DNA of 29,757 bases from JADKIH01 sp049363815 (GCA_049363815.1 JBMQEM010000059.1:1-29757), one strand, 5' to 3'. Numbered from the stretch's first letter, positions 1-7,516 are shown. The notes: generated from the sequence alone by a model not told the origin. Numbers and translations: made by a program.

Positions 1-636
1 ACATCATTAAGATCACATGGGGTACATGTTGGTTACAATAAGCAGTGGAGAAATGCAAAATGGAAAACACTTTTTCTTTTCATTACAAGGGCAAATACGG
101 GTTTGAGTGATTTAGCATCAACCGATATGCAATATGGTGGAGTATTGTTGTTTAACTACAAGCACAAAGAGAATGTTCGATATCGACTTGCTCTTTATTA
201 CAACCGAGAATATTTCGGCAACTTTTTTATTCCGCTTGTTGGAATAGAGTGGAAGATCAACAAGACATTGAATTTTTTCGGTGACTTGCCTAATTCATTG
301 AATCTTGAAAAGAAATTGAATGAAAAAATTTACGCCGGACTGATCTATCTTTCCATGACAACTTCTTATCGCACCAATAGTACTACTGTTGCAAATGATT
401 TCGTAAGAGAAGGTGAAAAAGGAGTAGGGCATAATCAACTCAAGTTATATGTGAATTATTATCTCACAAAGCATCTTGTTGTCTTTGCCGAAGCCGGACG
501 AACCTATGGCCGGAGTTTTCAGCTTTTCAGAAAAAATATTGAAACTGATCTTTCGAATAGTGTCTTCCGTAAAACAACTGAGTCGTTTTTATTCAATGTT
601 GGAGTGGCGTTTCGGTTTAGGAAAGAAGATTCATAG
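1..636 (+). CDS. Outer-membrane beta-barrel-like protein, 5'-partial (possibly DUF6268)
   Basis: The reading frame is open from base 1 to a TAG at 634-636 with no stop upstream, so the gene starts outside the window. An internal TTG at 103 is not a convincing start. The roughly 211 visible residues alternate polar and hydrophobic/aromatic residues, as in transmembrane beta strands, and end in a strand-like segment (FLFNVGVAFRFRKEDS) close to the C-terminus, as outer-membrane barrels often do. The stretch around 'FFGDLPNSLNLEKKLNEK' resembles the DUF6268 family of Bacteroidota outer-membrane proteins, but that is recognition from memory. The gene is convergent with the T9SS cargo gene that ends 8 bases away. 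A barrel is likely; its function is unknown. Confidence 0.6.
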   Translation, partial: TSLRSHGVHVGYNKQWRNAKWKTLFLFITRANTGLSDLASTDMQYGGVLLFNYKHKENVRYRLALYYNREYFGNFFIPLVGIEWKINKTLNFFGDLPNSLNLEKKLNEKIYAGLIYLSMTTSYRTNSTTVANDFVREGEKGVGHNQLKLYVNYYLTKHLVVFAEAGRTYGRSFQLFRKNIETDLSNSVFRKTTESFLFNVGVAFRFRKEDS

Positions 637-644
637 TTTAAAAT

Positions 645-2339
645 CTATTCCTTGATCAGTCGAAAAGTTGAATTGATCAGTTGACCTTTAAGCGTGAGCA
701 AATAGATTCCGGTTGTCAGACTGTTTTCAATTAAATCTGACAAATTAATTATGTTTAATCCGGAATTTATTTGAATGTAATTTCTGGATTCGATCAATTG
801 GCCTGTTGAAGAGATTATTTGTAAAGTAATTTCATCGTTTGCTAGTGAATTGATTTCCAGTTGTTGATTATGTGCTGAAGGATTGGGGTAAATACCTGTT
901 GAATATTCAGTAGGCTTGACATCATTAATAAATGCTAATACTGAACTTCCGTCTGGGTTTAAATTCCATTGATAAATTCCTGTATCCATTATCCAATCTT
1001 CCCAGACCATAAAAACTCTTTCCGATCCTGGTATTTGAATGGCTGGTGTCATATTTATCCTCGGGTAAATCTCCCTTGAATCAGTTGATACAATTAAACT
1101 GTTTGGTGTCCACATAAAGTTTCCTTCGAAGTCAATTTTTACTGCTTCAAAGTTATTCCATCCAAAAAAAGTAGATTCATATATTATTATCATTCCGTCG
1201 CCTACGCAACGCATATCATAGTGTGTATCAAAGAGTGATTGTGTAAAGATCCCAATTCCATTTGGACCTAAAATAAAATTACCTAATGAATCCAACGATT
1301 GAATAATCATTGCTCCGTTATCTGAAAAAAGTACAATTGGATATTGCATTCCATTTTCGAATCGAAGAATAGGTGAATAATAATATAATGCAGGATTTGG
1401 TAAACCGGGTAGCAATTTATCTGTATTCCAAAGATTTCCGCTAACATCAATATGTTGAGCATAGATTCCTTCTCGTTGATGATTTAATGAATCAACAGAT
1501 AAAAAAGAAATATAAGCTCCCATGTTTCCATCAGAAACAATTGCAGGGTAATTTCTATCGTCAGTTACTTTTGCAGAAATTTGAATTGGATTTGCCCACA
1601 ATGGATCTCCGTCAGAATTGAATCGTTGCGCATAGATATTATAATTTACAGGTGTTCCATTTTCACTTACATACAAAATAATAAATTCATCATTGGCAAG
1701 TGGAATAATTTGTGGTCTGGAGAAACCTGAAATAAAGGAAGAGTCAATAATTCTTATAGGTGAATTATTCCAGACCAAATTCCCTGTCGTTGTTATTTTC
1801 TGAAATGCGATCCAGTTTTTTGAAATTCCTTTGGCATTCCAGACAACTACAGATTCATTAGTACTAAGAATTCCAATTTCCGGGTCAAATCCGCCAATAG
1901 AAAGTGAATCGATCAATCTTAAACCTGAATCCGGCCAAATGAAATTTCCATTGTTGTCAATTTTGTTTGCAACGATATTAAGAATGCCAATGCCTGATTG
2001 TTCATCAGCTGTTGCTGTAACAAGATTATTGAGGTTGTCAACTTCTATATCGTAATGATTCGTGTATTCATGTATTCGGTTTGAGTTGATAACTACTCCT
2101 TGTGCAGGCAAAAGAAAATCTCCCAAACTATCGAGTACCTGCACTCTAAAATCGAAAGTTGCAGTTTGTCCCGTTGTGTCAGAATTGAACCATGTAACAT
2201 AAGTTTGTCCATAATCAGGATGAAGTGTAACACGTGGATTACCTTCACAAGCACCAACTGAATCCTTGACGATTTGATTCCACTGAGCAGAAGCAGTATT
2301 AACAACCAGAAATACTCCCAGAAAAAATAAAATTCTCAT
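645..2339 (-). CDS. Secreted protein with T9SS type A C-terminal sorting domain
   Basis: This 564-residue protein begins with a clear signal peptide (hydrophobic FFLGVFLVVNTASA, cleavage probably before QW). A long region of beta-rich, propeller-like repeats follows; phrases such as 'GNFIWPDSG', 'GNLVWNNSP' and 'GDPLWANP' recur roughly every 50-60 residues, each like one blade. The last ~80 residues form a type IX secretion sorting domain, starting at 'GIYPNPSAHNQ' and ending 'GIYLLTLKGQLINSTFRLIKE'-like, with the usual YPNP start and terminal lysine-rich strand. The protein should cross the outer membrane through T9SS and be attached to the surface or released. The ligand or function of the repeats cannot be told. 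A weak -7-like TATCTTTA lies upstream of the start. Confidence 0.85.
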   Translation of the reverse strand: MRILFFLGVFLVVNTASAQWNQIVKDSVGACEGNPRVTLHPDYGQTYVTWFNSDTTGQTATFDFRVQVLDSLGDFLLPAQGVVINSNRIHEYTNHYDIEVDNLNNLVTATADEQSGIGILNIVANKIDNNGNFIWPDSGLRLIDSLSIGGFDPEIGILSTNESVVVWNAKGISKNWIAFQKITTTGNLVWNNSPIRIIDSSFISGFSRPQIIPLANDEFIILYVSENGTPVNYNIYAQRFNSDGDPLWANPIQISAKVTDDRNYPAIVSDGNMGAYISFLSVDSLNHQREGIYAQHIDVSGNLWNTDKLLPGLPNPALYYYSPILRFENGMQYPIVLFSDNGAMIIQSLDSLGNFILGPNGIGIFTQSLFDTHYDMRCVGDGMIIIYESTFFGWNNFEAVKIDFEGNFMWTPNSLIVSTDSREIYPRINMTPAIQIPGSERVFMVWEDWIMDTGIYQWNLNPDGSSVLAFINDVKPTEYSTGIYPNPSAHNQQLEINSLANDEITLQIISSTGQLIESRNYIQINSGLNIINLSDLIENSLTTGIYLLTLKGQLINSTFRLIKE

Positions 2340-2356
2340 AATTATAAATTATAGTT

Positions 2357-2364
2357 TAAAGATA
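2357..2364 (-). promoter_or_regulatory. Possible -7 element for the 645-2339 gene
   Basis: Read on the minus strand this is TATCTTTA, one base off the Bacteroidota -7 consensus TAnnTTTG, 17 bases ahead of the ATG. No good TTTG -33 element is found at the expected 19-21 base spacing, so support is weak. Confidence 0.3.
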
Positions 2365-2515
2365 TTAAAATCAACGGAAAGAAAGCAGTATTCAAGAAGT
2401 ATTTTGAATTCTGATTTTTGAATTTATCTGGTTAAGCCAGATGTAATTGTTAGTTATTTTTTAGTTTGATCAATTTATGATAGGCAAATCAAGCTACACA
2501 AGATCTGGGATTTTT

Positions 2516-2632
2516 TCTGCGACTTTACTGCGGCAATCTGCGGGAAAAACACACAGCACTTTATTCACAAAAACATTGAATTTTAGCAAAGGTTTCAATG
2601 GATTTTCTAAGTGCTCTGCATAAATCTGCGGG
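2516..2632. repeat. CTGCGG-rich intergenic repeat segment
   Basis: The 316-base gap between the T9SS cargo gene and trmB holds several short CTGCGG/TCTGCG units: 2516-2544 contains three (TCTGCG, CTGCGG, TCTGCGGG), and 2615-2632 contains two more (TCTGCA, TCTGCGGG). The same motif recurs at 8442-8461 and 18071-18199. A separate small hairpin (ATCTGG / CCAGAT, loop TTAAG) lies at 2426-2442. No gene is seen in the gap. Confidence 0.55.
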
Positions 2633-2640
2633 AAATATTC

Positions 2641-2648
2641 TACTTTCG
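2641..2648 (+). promoter_or_regulatory. -7 promoter element of trmB
   Basis: TACTTTCG matches the Bacteroidota -7 element TAnnTTTG at seven of eight positions. It ends only 7 bases before the preferred trmB ATG at 2656, which would make the mRNA leaderless or nearly so. No clear -33 TTTG is seen at 19-21 bases upstream. The box lies inside the longer open frame that begins at 2611, which argues against that upstream start. Confidence 0.45.
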
Positions 2649-2655
2649 CCGACCT

Positions 2656-3327
2656 ATGGGAAAAGACAAACTAAGACGTTTCGCAGAAAATGAGAATTTT
2701 CCGAATTTAATTCAGCCAAATTTTTCATATCCACCGGCAGACCATGAATTGAAAAGCAAGTGGCATCAGGATTTTTTCAAAAACGAGAATCCAATCATTG
2801 TTGAACTCGGGTGCGGCAGGGGAGAATATGCAGTGAATCTGGCTGAAAAATTTCCCGGTAAAAATTTTATCGGAATCGACTGGAAAGGCGCACGTTTGTG
2901 GCGCGGATCCAAAACAGGAGTTGAAAATAAAATTTCCAATCTCGGTTTTGTAAGGATGCAGATCCAAAATTGTGCAGCATTGTTTGCTCCCAATGAAGTG
3001 AGTGAAGTGTGGATCACTTTTCCTGATCCGAACTTAGAAGAATCAAGAGCAAAAAAGCGCCTGACTTCTCCTCGTTATCTTGAGTTGTACAGAAAGTTCA
3101 TGAATGCAGATGGAGTTGTACATTTAAAAACAGACAGTCGTCCCTTCTACGATTATACTCTTGAAATAATTGCAGACCAAAAGCTGACTATTTTTAAGCA
3201 GACAAATGATCTCTATAATTCGGAAATTCTTGATGATGTATTATCTATCAAAACGACCTATGAAAAAATGTGGTTAAAAGGCGGATCAAAGATCTGTTAT
3301 CTTCAATTCAGGTTGAATCATGCTTGA
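2656..3327 (+). CDS. trmB: tRNA (guanosine(46)-N7)-methyltransferase
   Basis: TrmB uses SAM to methylate N7 of G46 in the tRNA variable loop. The 223-residue product shows the class I methyltransferase SAM motif VELGCGRGE at about residues 49-57, the acidic strand end FIGIDWKGAR at 71-80, the catalytic FPDP at 122-125 with the following basic stretch, and the conserved KTD at 158-160. The frame is open back to an ATG at 2611, but the start at 2656 is preferred. It gives the usual family N-terminus (MGKDKLRRFAE), and the extra 15 codons overlap a CTGCGG repeat and the -7 box. No gene follows in tight linkage, so it appears to be transcribed alone. Confidence 0.93.
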   Translation: MGKDKLRRFAENENFPNLIQPNFSYPPADHELKSKWHQDFFKNENPIIVELGCGRGEYAVNLAEKFPGKNFIGIDWKGARLWRGSKTGVENKISNLGFVRMQIQNCAALFAPNEVSEVWITFPDPNLEESRAKKRLTSPRYLELYRKFMNADGVVHLKTDSRPFYDYTLEIIADQKLTIFKQTNDLYNSEILDDVLSIKTTYEKMWLKGGSKICYLQFRLNHA

Positions 3328-3440
3328 GCCGGCTTTGTATGATTCATCGTTTGGCTTGGATATTTTACTGAATATGCTAAGGAAATTGTATAGTGTTGAA
3401 AAATAAATGATCGTTGATTTAAAGCAACAGTGTTGAAAGT

Positions 3441-3448
3441 TATTTTCG
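3441..3448 (+). promoter_or_regulatory. Possible -7 element for the 3474 gene
   Basis: TATTTTCG fits TAnnTTTG with one mismatch and lies 25 bases before the ATG. The nearest upstream -33-like trinucleotide (TTG at 3414-3416) is 24 bases away, slightly too far, so this is a moderate call. Confidence 0.38.
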
Positions 3449-3473
3449 CAATAAACCACAAACACAATCACTT

Positions 3474-4922
3474 ATGAAATTTAAAATTCTCTTACTTACT
3501 TGTCTGAGCTTTAATGGAATTATAATTGCGCAGACTCCGACATTCCAGGCGTCTGTCAATAATTCCGCCGGTACCCAGAGTAATCAAATGAATGTTGCAG
3601 AATGTGATGCATCAGGAAATGTTTATTTCTGCGGTAGAAGGACTGATGTTATTACATTCGGAAGTTCTACATTAAATAGCGGCATCGGTGGAATTTACTT
3701 CGGCAAAGCTAATTCGGCCGGAGTTATTCAATGGTTAAAGGGAGGTGGAACGTCAATGCCTTCAGGTGATGATGCATTGGATCTTGTACTTGACCAGAAC
3801 AACAATCTTTATATCTGTGGTACAGTAACTGCTCTGTCACCAGCGATTTTTGATGGAGTAAGTATGGCATTTGCTAGTCCTGGTTTTGTATTAAAGTTAG
3901 ATGTAAATGGCAATGTCCAATGGGTGAAAGAATATTCAAATGGTGTTCGTTCTATCACAGTCGATAATAATAATGTTCCTTTTATTAACATCGGTAGTTC
4001 TGAAGTGGCACGTATTGATCCTGCAAATGGAACAATTCTTTCATCAGGCTCTTTTACCGGTAATCTGATGAGTATTTCTCAACATAATATCGAGGCAGAT
4101 GCCAGCAATAATATTTATGTACAAGGGGGAAGCAATATTGTAAAATTCGATAATGCCCTGAACCAGCTTTGGTCAACGCCGGTTACTTTTTCCCTGGCCG
4201 AAACTTTTAAGATCAATCTGGATAATGCGGGAAATGTTTATGCAACCTTCTATGCACTGTTTGGAACAGTGACGGTAGGAACAGTCACTAAATCCAATTT
4301 TCCGAACGGTTATATTTTCAAGTTGGATAATGCAACAGGGCAACCGGTCTTCGTTGATTCTGTCCTGTTAGCGGGTGCAGTTTCAAAGGTAAAGGAAGTT
4401 ATTCCTGATAATGCCGGTAATTATTATATCATGGGTGATGGTGCTTTCAATACACCGCATGTTGTGAAAATGACGGATACTTATACAACTTTATGGGACA
4501 GGGCATTGACAAATACGGCAGCGTTGACGGAAATAAATATGATCTCTGAAAATTGCTTCATTATCAGTGGTAAGCACAACGGTACAATTGCGCTCGATGC
4601 AACAACATTGCAACTTCCTGCCGGTACCAGTGGAATCGATAATAGTATGATGACCTTTCTTTGCGATGGAAATGTGAGTGTTGATGATGGAATGTCAACA
4701 AGGCAACTTGCTGTTTATCCTAATCCGGTAGCAGATAATCTGAACATAGAAGCAAATGGCATTTCTGAGATTTCAATTTGTGATCTGATGGGAAGAAAGA
4801 TCATTTACAAAAATCAGGGCTGCGGTAAAGTAGATGTTTCCGATTTAACAGCCGGGATTTATAGTTTGTCAGTGATAAGCAATGACGGTTTTGAATTTAC
4901 TTCAAAGTTTATAAAAGAATAG
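3474..4922 (+). CDS. Secreted propeller-like protein with T9SS type A sorting domain
   Basis: The 482-residue product has a signal peptide (KILLLTCLSFNGIIIAQ) and then repeats of 'D..GN.Y.CG', 'LD.NGNVQWVK', 'LDNAGNVYATF' and 'IPDNAGNYYIMG', typical of beta-propeller (SBBP-like) secreted proteins of Bacteroidota. From about residue 412 it has a T9SS sorting domain: 'AVYPNPVADNLNIEA', 'ICDLMGRKI', 'VDVSDLTAGIYSLSV' and a final lysine-containing strand 'FTSKFIKE'. It is predicted to be exported through T9SS to the cell surface or medium. It resembles the 645-2339 product in plan but not in sequence. A terminator follows at 5001. Ligand and role are unknown. Confidence 0.87.
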   Translation: MKFKILLLTCLSFNGIIIAQTPTFQASVNNSAGTQSNQMNVAECDASGNVYFCGRRTDVITFGSSTLNSGIGGIYFGKANSAGVIQWLKGGGTSMPSGDDALDLVLDQNNNLYICGTVTALSPAIFDGVSMAFASPGFVLKLDVNGNVQWVKEYSNGVRSITVDNNNVPFINIGSSEVARIDPANGTILSSGSFTGNLMSISQHNIEADASNNIYVQGGSNIVKFDNALNQLWSTPVTFSLAETFKINLDNAGNVYATFYALFGTVTVGTVTKSNFPNGYIFKLDNATGQPVFVDSVLLAGAVSKVKEVIPDNAGNYYIMGDGAFNTPHVVKMTDTYTTLWDRALTNTAALTEINMISENCFIISGKHNGTIALDATTLQLPAGTSGIDNSMMTFLCDGNVSVDDGMSTRQLAVYPNPVADNLNIEANGISEISICDLMGRKIIYKNQGCGKVDVSDLTAGIYSLSVISNDGFEFTSKFIKE

Positions 4923-5000
4923 AACAGTTATTTTTTTTCTATAAAAGTTTCGTGTTTGAATTAACACATTAAGACTGCTGTTTATTTCAACTAGAAAAGT

Positions 5001-5047
5001 AATCTCCATAACAAGAAACAAAATTTCTGTTGTGGAGATTGCTTTTT
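5001..5047 (+). terminator. Intrinsic terminator after the T9SS cargo gene
   Basis: A hairpin with outer stem AATCTCCA / TGGAGATT (5001-5008 with 5033-5040) is extended inward by AACA/TGTT and AGAAA/TTTCT pairing. It is followed by GCTTTTTT on the plus strand. It lies 79 bases after the stop at 4922. Confidence 0.8.
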
Positions 5048-5069
5048 TAAATTGGTGTGACTACATTCG
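5038..5069 (+). promoter_or_regulatory. Promoter of the alkyltransferase-like gene
   Basis: ATTG (5038-5041), exactly 20 bases, then TACATTCG (5062-5069): both elements are one base off the Bacteroidota TTTG / TAnnTTTG consensus and the spacing is canonical. The -33 half overlaps the end of the preceding terminator. The ATG is 33 bases downstream. Confidence 0.5.
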
Positions 5070-5102
5070 GCAGAATACTATTAAATATAATTGAGATAAT
5101 TA

Positions 5103-5462
5103 ATGTCCAGATCAATTTCAGAAACCAATAAACTGGAATCCTTTTTCGAGCAGGTCTATGCAGTGGTGCGTTTAATTCCAAAAGGTCGTGTGACCAGTTA
5201 TGGGGCAATTGCGAAATATTTAGGTACAGCTAAATCAAGTCGCATGGTTGGATGGGCAATGAATGGCGCGCACAATGTTAAACCGAAAGTGCCGGCACAT
5301 CGTGTTGTAAACAGGGTCGGATTATTAACAGGCAAACATCATTTCGGTACGCCAAAGGCGATGCAGATTCTCCTCGAAAAGGAAGGCATAAAAGTAAAAG
5401 ACGATAAGGTCGTGAAATTTAAGGAGCTGTATTGGGATCCGATGGTGGAGTTGGTTTTGTGA
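5103..5462 (+). CDS. MGMT-family alkyltransferase-like (ATL) protein
   Basis: The 119-residue product matches the C-terminal DNA-binding domain of O6-alkylguanine-DNA alkyltransferases: IPKGRVTSYGAIAKYLG (25-41, helix-turn-helix start), 'MVGWAMNG' (48-55) and the active-site loop PAHRVVN (64-70). The alkyl-accepting Cys of the PCHRV motif is Ala65 here, and the protein contains no cysteine at all, so it cannot accept alkyl groups. ATL proteins of this kind are known to bind O6-alkylguanine, flip the base and recruit nucleotide excision repair. The ATL assignment is firm; the repair partner is inferred from the family. It stands alone between a terminator and a repeat cluster. Confidence 0.9.
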   Translation: MSRSISETNKLESFFEQVYAVVRLIPKGRVTSYGAIAKYLGTAKSSRMVGWAMNGAHNVKPKVPAHRVVNRVGLLTGKHHFGTPKAMQILLEKEGIKVKDDKVVKFKELYWDPMVELVL

Positions 5463-5485
5463 CCTGAAATTTGGCGAGGTTTTAA

Positions 5486-5613
5486 ACCGGGATTAAATCG
5501 ATTTCGGAATTACCTGGAAAATATTCCCGGTAATCCCGAAATCCATTAAATCCAGGTCAAATTTCACTGGTAATCCCGAAATCCATTAAATCCTGGTCAA
5601 TAATCCCAGTCAA
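5486..5613. repeat. Direct and inverted repeat cluster upstream of mrp
   Basis: Two 32-base direct repeats, 5529-5560 and 5569-5600 (core GGTAATCCCGAAATCC, then ATTAAATCC and A/TGGTCAA), differ at one base and recur with a 40-base period. A degenerate third start (TAATCCCAGTCAA) lies at 5601-5613. An inverted copy at 5486-5514 (ACCGGGATTAAATCG...) matches the reverse complement of a repeat at about 25 of 29 positions, so a long hairpin can form. The cluster fills the gap between the ATL gene and mrp. Confidence 0.8.
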
Positions 5614-5619
5614 ATGTAC

Positions 5620-5627
5620 TACCTTCG
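5620..5627 (+). promoter_or_regulatory. -7 promoter element of mrp
   Basis: TACCTTCG fits TAnnTTTG with one mismatch and ends 4 bases before the ATG at 5632. With the usual spacing to the start site, the mRNA would begin at or next to the start codon. An upstream in-frame ATG at 5614 precedes this box and so is unlikely to be transcribed from it. No clear TTTG is found at -33; that region lies in the repeat cluster. Confidence 0.42.
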
Positions 5628-5631
5628 CACC

Positions 5632-6738
5632 ATGTCAATTACCAAAGAACAGGTTGTAGAAGCCCTCAAAAATGTGATCGAACCGGATCTGAAGAAAGAT
5701 CTGATCACCCTCAATATGGTTGAAAATATTGAAGCAGAAGGGAAAAATGTATCGTTCACGGTTGTCCTTACGACTCCCGCTTGTCCGATGAAAGCTATGA
5801 TCCAGCAAGCTTGCATCAATGCAATCATTCATTTTGTAGATCAGGAAGCGAATGTAACAGTCAACATGACAGCCCGCACAACAGGTGGTGCACGTTCAAA
5901 AGGCGGCGCATTGTTGCCGGAGGTGAAAAACATCATTGCAATAGCATCCGGTAAAGGCGGTGTTGGTAAATCAACTGTTGCGGCCAACCTTGCGATTGCT
6001 CTTGCAAAAAAAGGTGCAAAGGTCGGATTGATCGATGCCGATATTTACGGACCATCACAGCACATTATGTTTGGTGCAGAGCACGAACGTTTGTTCGTCA
6101 ATGAACGCGATGGTGTTTCATACATGATTCCTATTGATAAATACGGAGTAAAAGTTTTATCGATCGGAATGCTGGTCGATCCGAATAAAGCCATTCCATG
6201 GCGCGGACCAATGGCATCAAAAGCATTGCAACAATTATTCAGCGATGCAGAGTGGGGTGCATTGGATTACATGCTGATCGATCTTCCTCCGGGAACAGGT
6301 GATATCCATCTTACACTTGTGAGTGCAGTACCGGTAACCGGTGCAGTGATTGTGAGTACACCACAACACGTTGCTCTTGCTGATGCAAGAAAAGGAATCA
6401 ACATGTTTCAGATTGAAAGTGTAAACGTTCCTGTATTGGGATTGGTAGAAAATATGGCGTACTTCACTCCTGAAGAATTGCCAAATAACAAATATTATAT
6501 TTTCGGAAAGGAAGGAGCAGCTGATCTGTCCAAAGAACTAAACATTCCATTCCTTGGAGAAATTCCATTGGTACAAAGCATCCGTGAAGGTGGTGATTCA
6601 GGAATTCCTGTGGCGCTGGATGACGATACTGCAGTTTCAAAAGCATTCAGTGAAGTGGCAGACAACATGATCAGACAAGTTGCAATTCGAAATGCAAACC
6701 AGTCACCAACAGAACGAGTGTCCGCAATAGCATATTAA
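5632..6738 (+). CDS. Mrp/ApbC-type Fe-S cluster carrier ATPase
   Basis: Mrp/ApbC (Nbp35-type) proteins bind and pass on Fe-S clusters in the cytoplasm. From the start at 5632 the protein has 368 residues: an N-terminal DUF59/MIP18 domain (about 1-85), then a P-loop ATPase with the deviant Walker A GKGGVGKST at 107-115, 'DADIYGPSQ' and 'LIDLPPGTGD'. The in-frame ATG at 5614 is rejected because a -7 box lies between it and 5632. Only two cysteines are present (51 and 61), both in the N-terminal domain. The C-terminal CXXC that bridges a cluster in ApbC is absent; the matching place reads 'VENMAYFTPEELPNNKYYIFG'. A NifU-like gene follows 23 bases later, supporting a role in Fe-S assembly. Confidence 0.92.
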   Translation: MSITKEQVVEALKNVIEPDLKKDLITLNMVENIEAEGKNVSFTVVLTTPACPMKAMIQQACINAIIHFVDQEANVTVNMTARTTGGARSKGGALLPEVKNIIAIASGKGGVGKSTVAANLAIALAKKGAKVGLIDADIYGPSQHIMFGAEHERLFVNERDGVSYMIPIDKYGVKVLSIGMLVDPNKAIPWRGPMASKALQQLFSDAEWGALDYMLIDLPPGTGDIHLTLVSAVPVTGAVIVSTPQHVALADARKGINMFQIESVNVPVLGLVENMAYFTPEELPNNKYYIFGKEGAADLSKELNIPFLGEIPLVQSIREGGDSGIPVALDDDTAVSKAFSEVADNMIRQVAIRNANQSPTERVSAIAY

Positions 6739-6761
6739 TAGAAATAACGAAAGAGTACGAA

Positions 6762-7004
6762 ATGGAATTGAGCGCAAGAGTTGAAGAAGCATTAAGTCAG
6801 TTGCGGCCCTATCTGGAATCAGACAACGGCGATGTTTCATTAGTCGATATCACCGACGATATGGTTGTCCGCCTCCGCTTCCATGGCGCCTGCAGTTCGT
6901 GCAGCATGAGTGCGATGACTTTGAAAGCAGGAATTGAACAAACGATTTTGAAAATGGTTCCGGAAATCAAAAGAGTAGTGGCTGTTGCGGAGGATGAGGT
7001 ATAG
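6762..7004 (+). CDS. NifU C-terminal-domain Fe-S scaffold/carrier (Nfu-type)
   Basis: This 80-residue protein is a stand-alone NifU C-terminal domain: 'VEEALSQLRPYLESDNGDVSLVDI', then HGACSSCSMS with the cluster-binding CXXC at Cys44 and Cys47, then 'TLKAGIEQTIL' and 'PEIKRVVAVAEDEV'. Such Nfu proteins hold a 4Fe-4S cluster, usually as a dimer, and deliver it to target proteins. It follows mrp by 23 bases in the same direction, so the two are probably co-transcribed and work together in cluster transfer. The length is normal for the short Bacteroidota form. Confidence 0.93.
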   Translation: MELSARVEEALSQLRPYLESDNGDVSLVDITDDMVVRLRFHGACSSCSMSAMTLKAGIEQTILKMVPEIKRVVAVAEDEV

Positions 7005-7095
7005 TTTTTTTTGTAATTTTTTTTGTAATTCGTATTTCGAATTGCGTTGATTAGAATGTGTAAATTTTTAAATGGGGGTAATAAATTTGTAAATA

Positions 7096-7392
7096 CGTAA
7101 CACGCTAGGCGGAATGTTGAGCGGAAATTAATATGTGCTTTTAATTCAGTAACTGCTCAAGCGACATTCCTGCCGGGGAAACGGACAAAGTTTGTTAATA
7201 GACTTCGTAAGTTTTCTCGTAATTAACTGCATAATTTCAGCACACTTAATTGGAATACATCAATCAAACACAATATAAACTTGTCACTTTTTATAAACGT
7301 TGTGCCTCATTCCCCGGCAGAATGACGCTTACTGTATTACGTATTGAAAGTGCCTGCTAACTTGCGCTTAACATTCCGCCTATCGTGTTACG
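7096..7392. repeat. MITE-like imperfect palindrome (terminal inverted repeats)
   Basis: The 512-base gap 7005-7516 has no gene. Its main content is a 297-base element with terminal inverted repeats: 7096-7123 (starting CGTAACACGCTAGGCGGAAT) matches the reverse complement of 7365-7392 at 26 of 28 positions. The arms go on inward, with mismatches and two short gaps, to a second well-kept block: 7159-7180 (AAGCGACATTCCTGCCGGGG...) against 7310-7330. Pairing weakens further in, but the whole element can fold back. There is no open frame inside. No target-site duplication is obvious. Before the element (7005-7028) the 12-mer TTTTTTTTGTAA is repeated twice in tandem. Confidence 0.7.
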
Positions 7393-7423
7393 AGTTTTTC
7401 AATGTGAATGGAAAGGAGAGTGT

Positions 7424-7469
7424 TAAAAAGAAAGGGGCTCAAAGTGCTTTCGCTACTTTAAACCCCTTT
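7424..7469 (-). terminator. Intrinsic terminator of the 7517-8326 gene
   Basis: On the minus strand the stem AAAGGGG / CCCCTTT (7463-7469 with 7431-7437), with inner AAAGT/ACTTT pairs, is followed by CTTTTT. It lies about 47 bases past the stop codon of the minus-strand gene. Confidence 0.78.
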
Positions 7470-7516
7470 AATATTTTAATCTGAAAAAGTAATTTACAGA
7501 AAGTATGCAGTACGAA

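Noticed and set aside
3315..3345. GAATCAT/ATGATTC inverted repeat over the trmB stop codon
   Set aside because: The 7-bp stem with a 17-base loop has no T run and is weak; too little to call a terminator.
3286..3471. 61-codon minus-strand open frame opposite the end of trmB
   Set aside because: It overlaps trmB antisense, and its translation is Ser/Phe/Cys-rich without any family pattern; shadow frame.
5529..5600. Two 32-base repeats considered as a small CRISPR array
   Set aside because: The spacing between copies is only 8 bases, there is an inverted copy, and no cas gene is present; this is an ordinary intergenic repeat.
7096..7392. Palindrome considered as an integron attC site or a tRNA-like RNA
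   Set aside because: It is far longer than most attC sites, lacks a clear GTTRRRY/RYYYAAC core pair at its ends, has no integrase or cassette gene nearby, and shows no cloverleaf.
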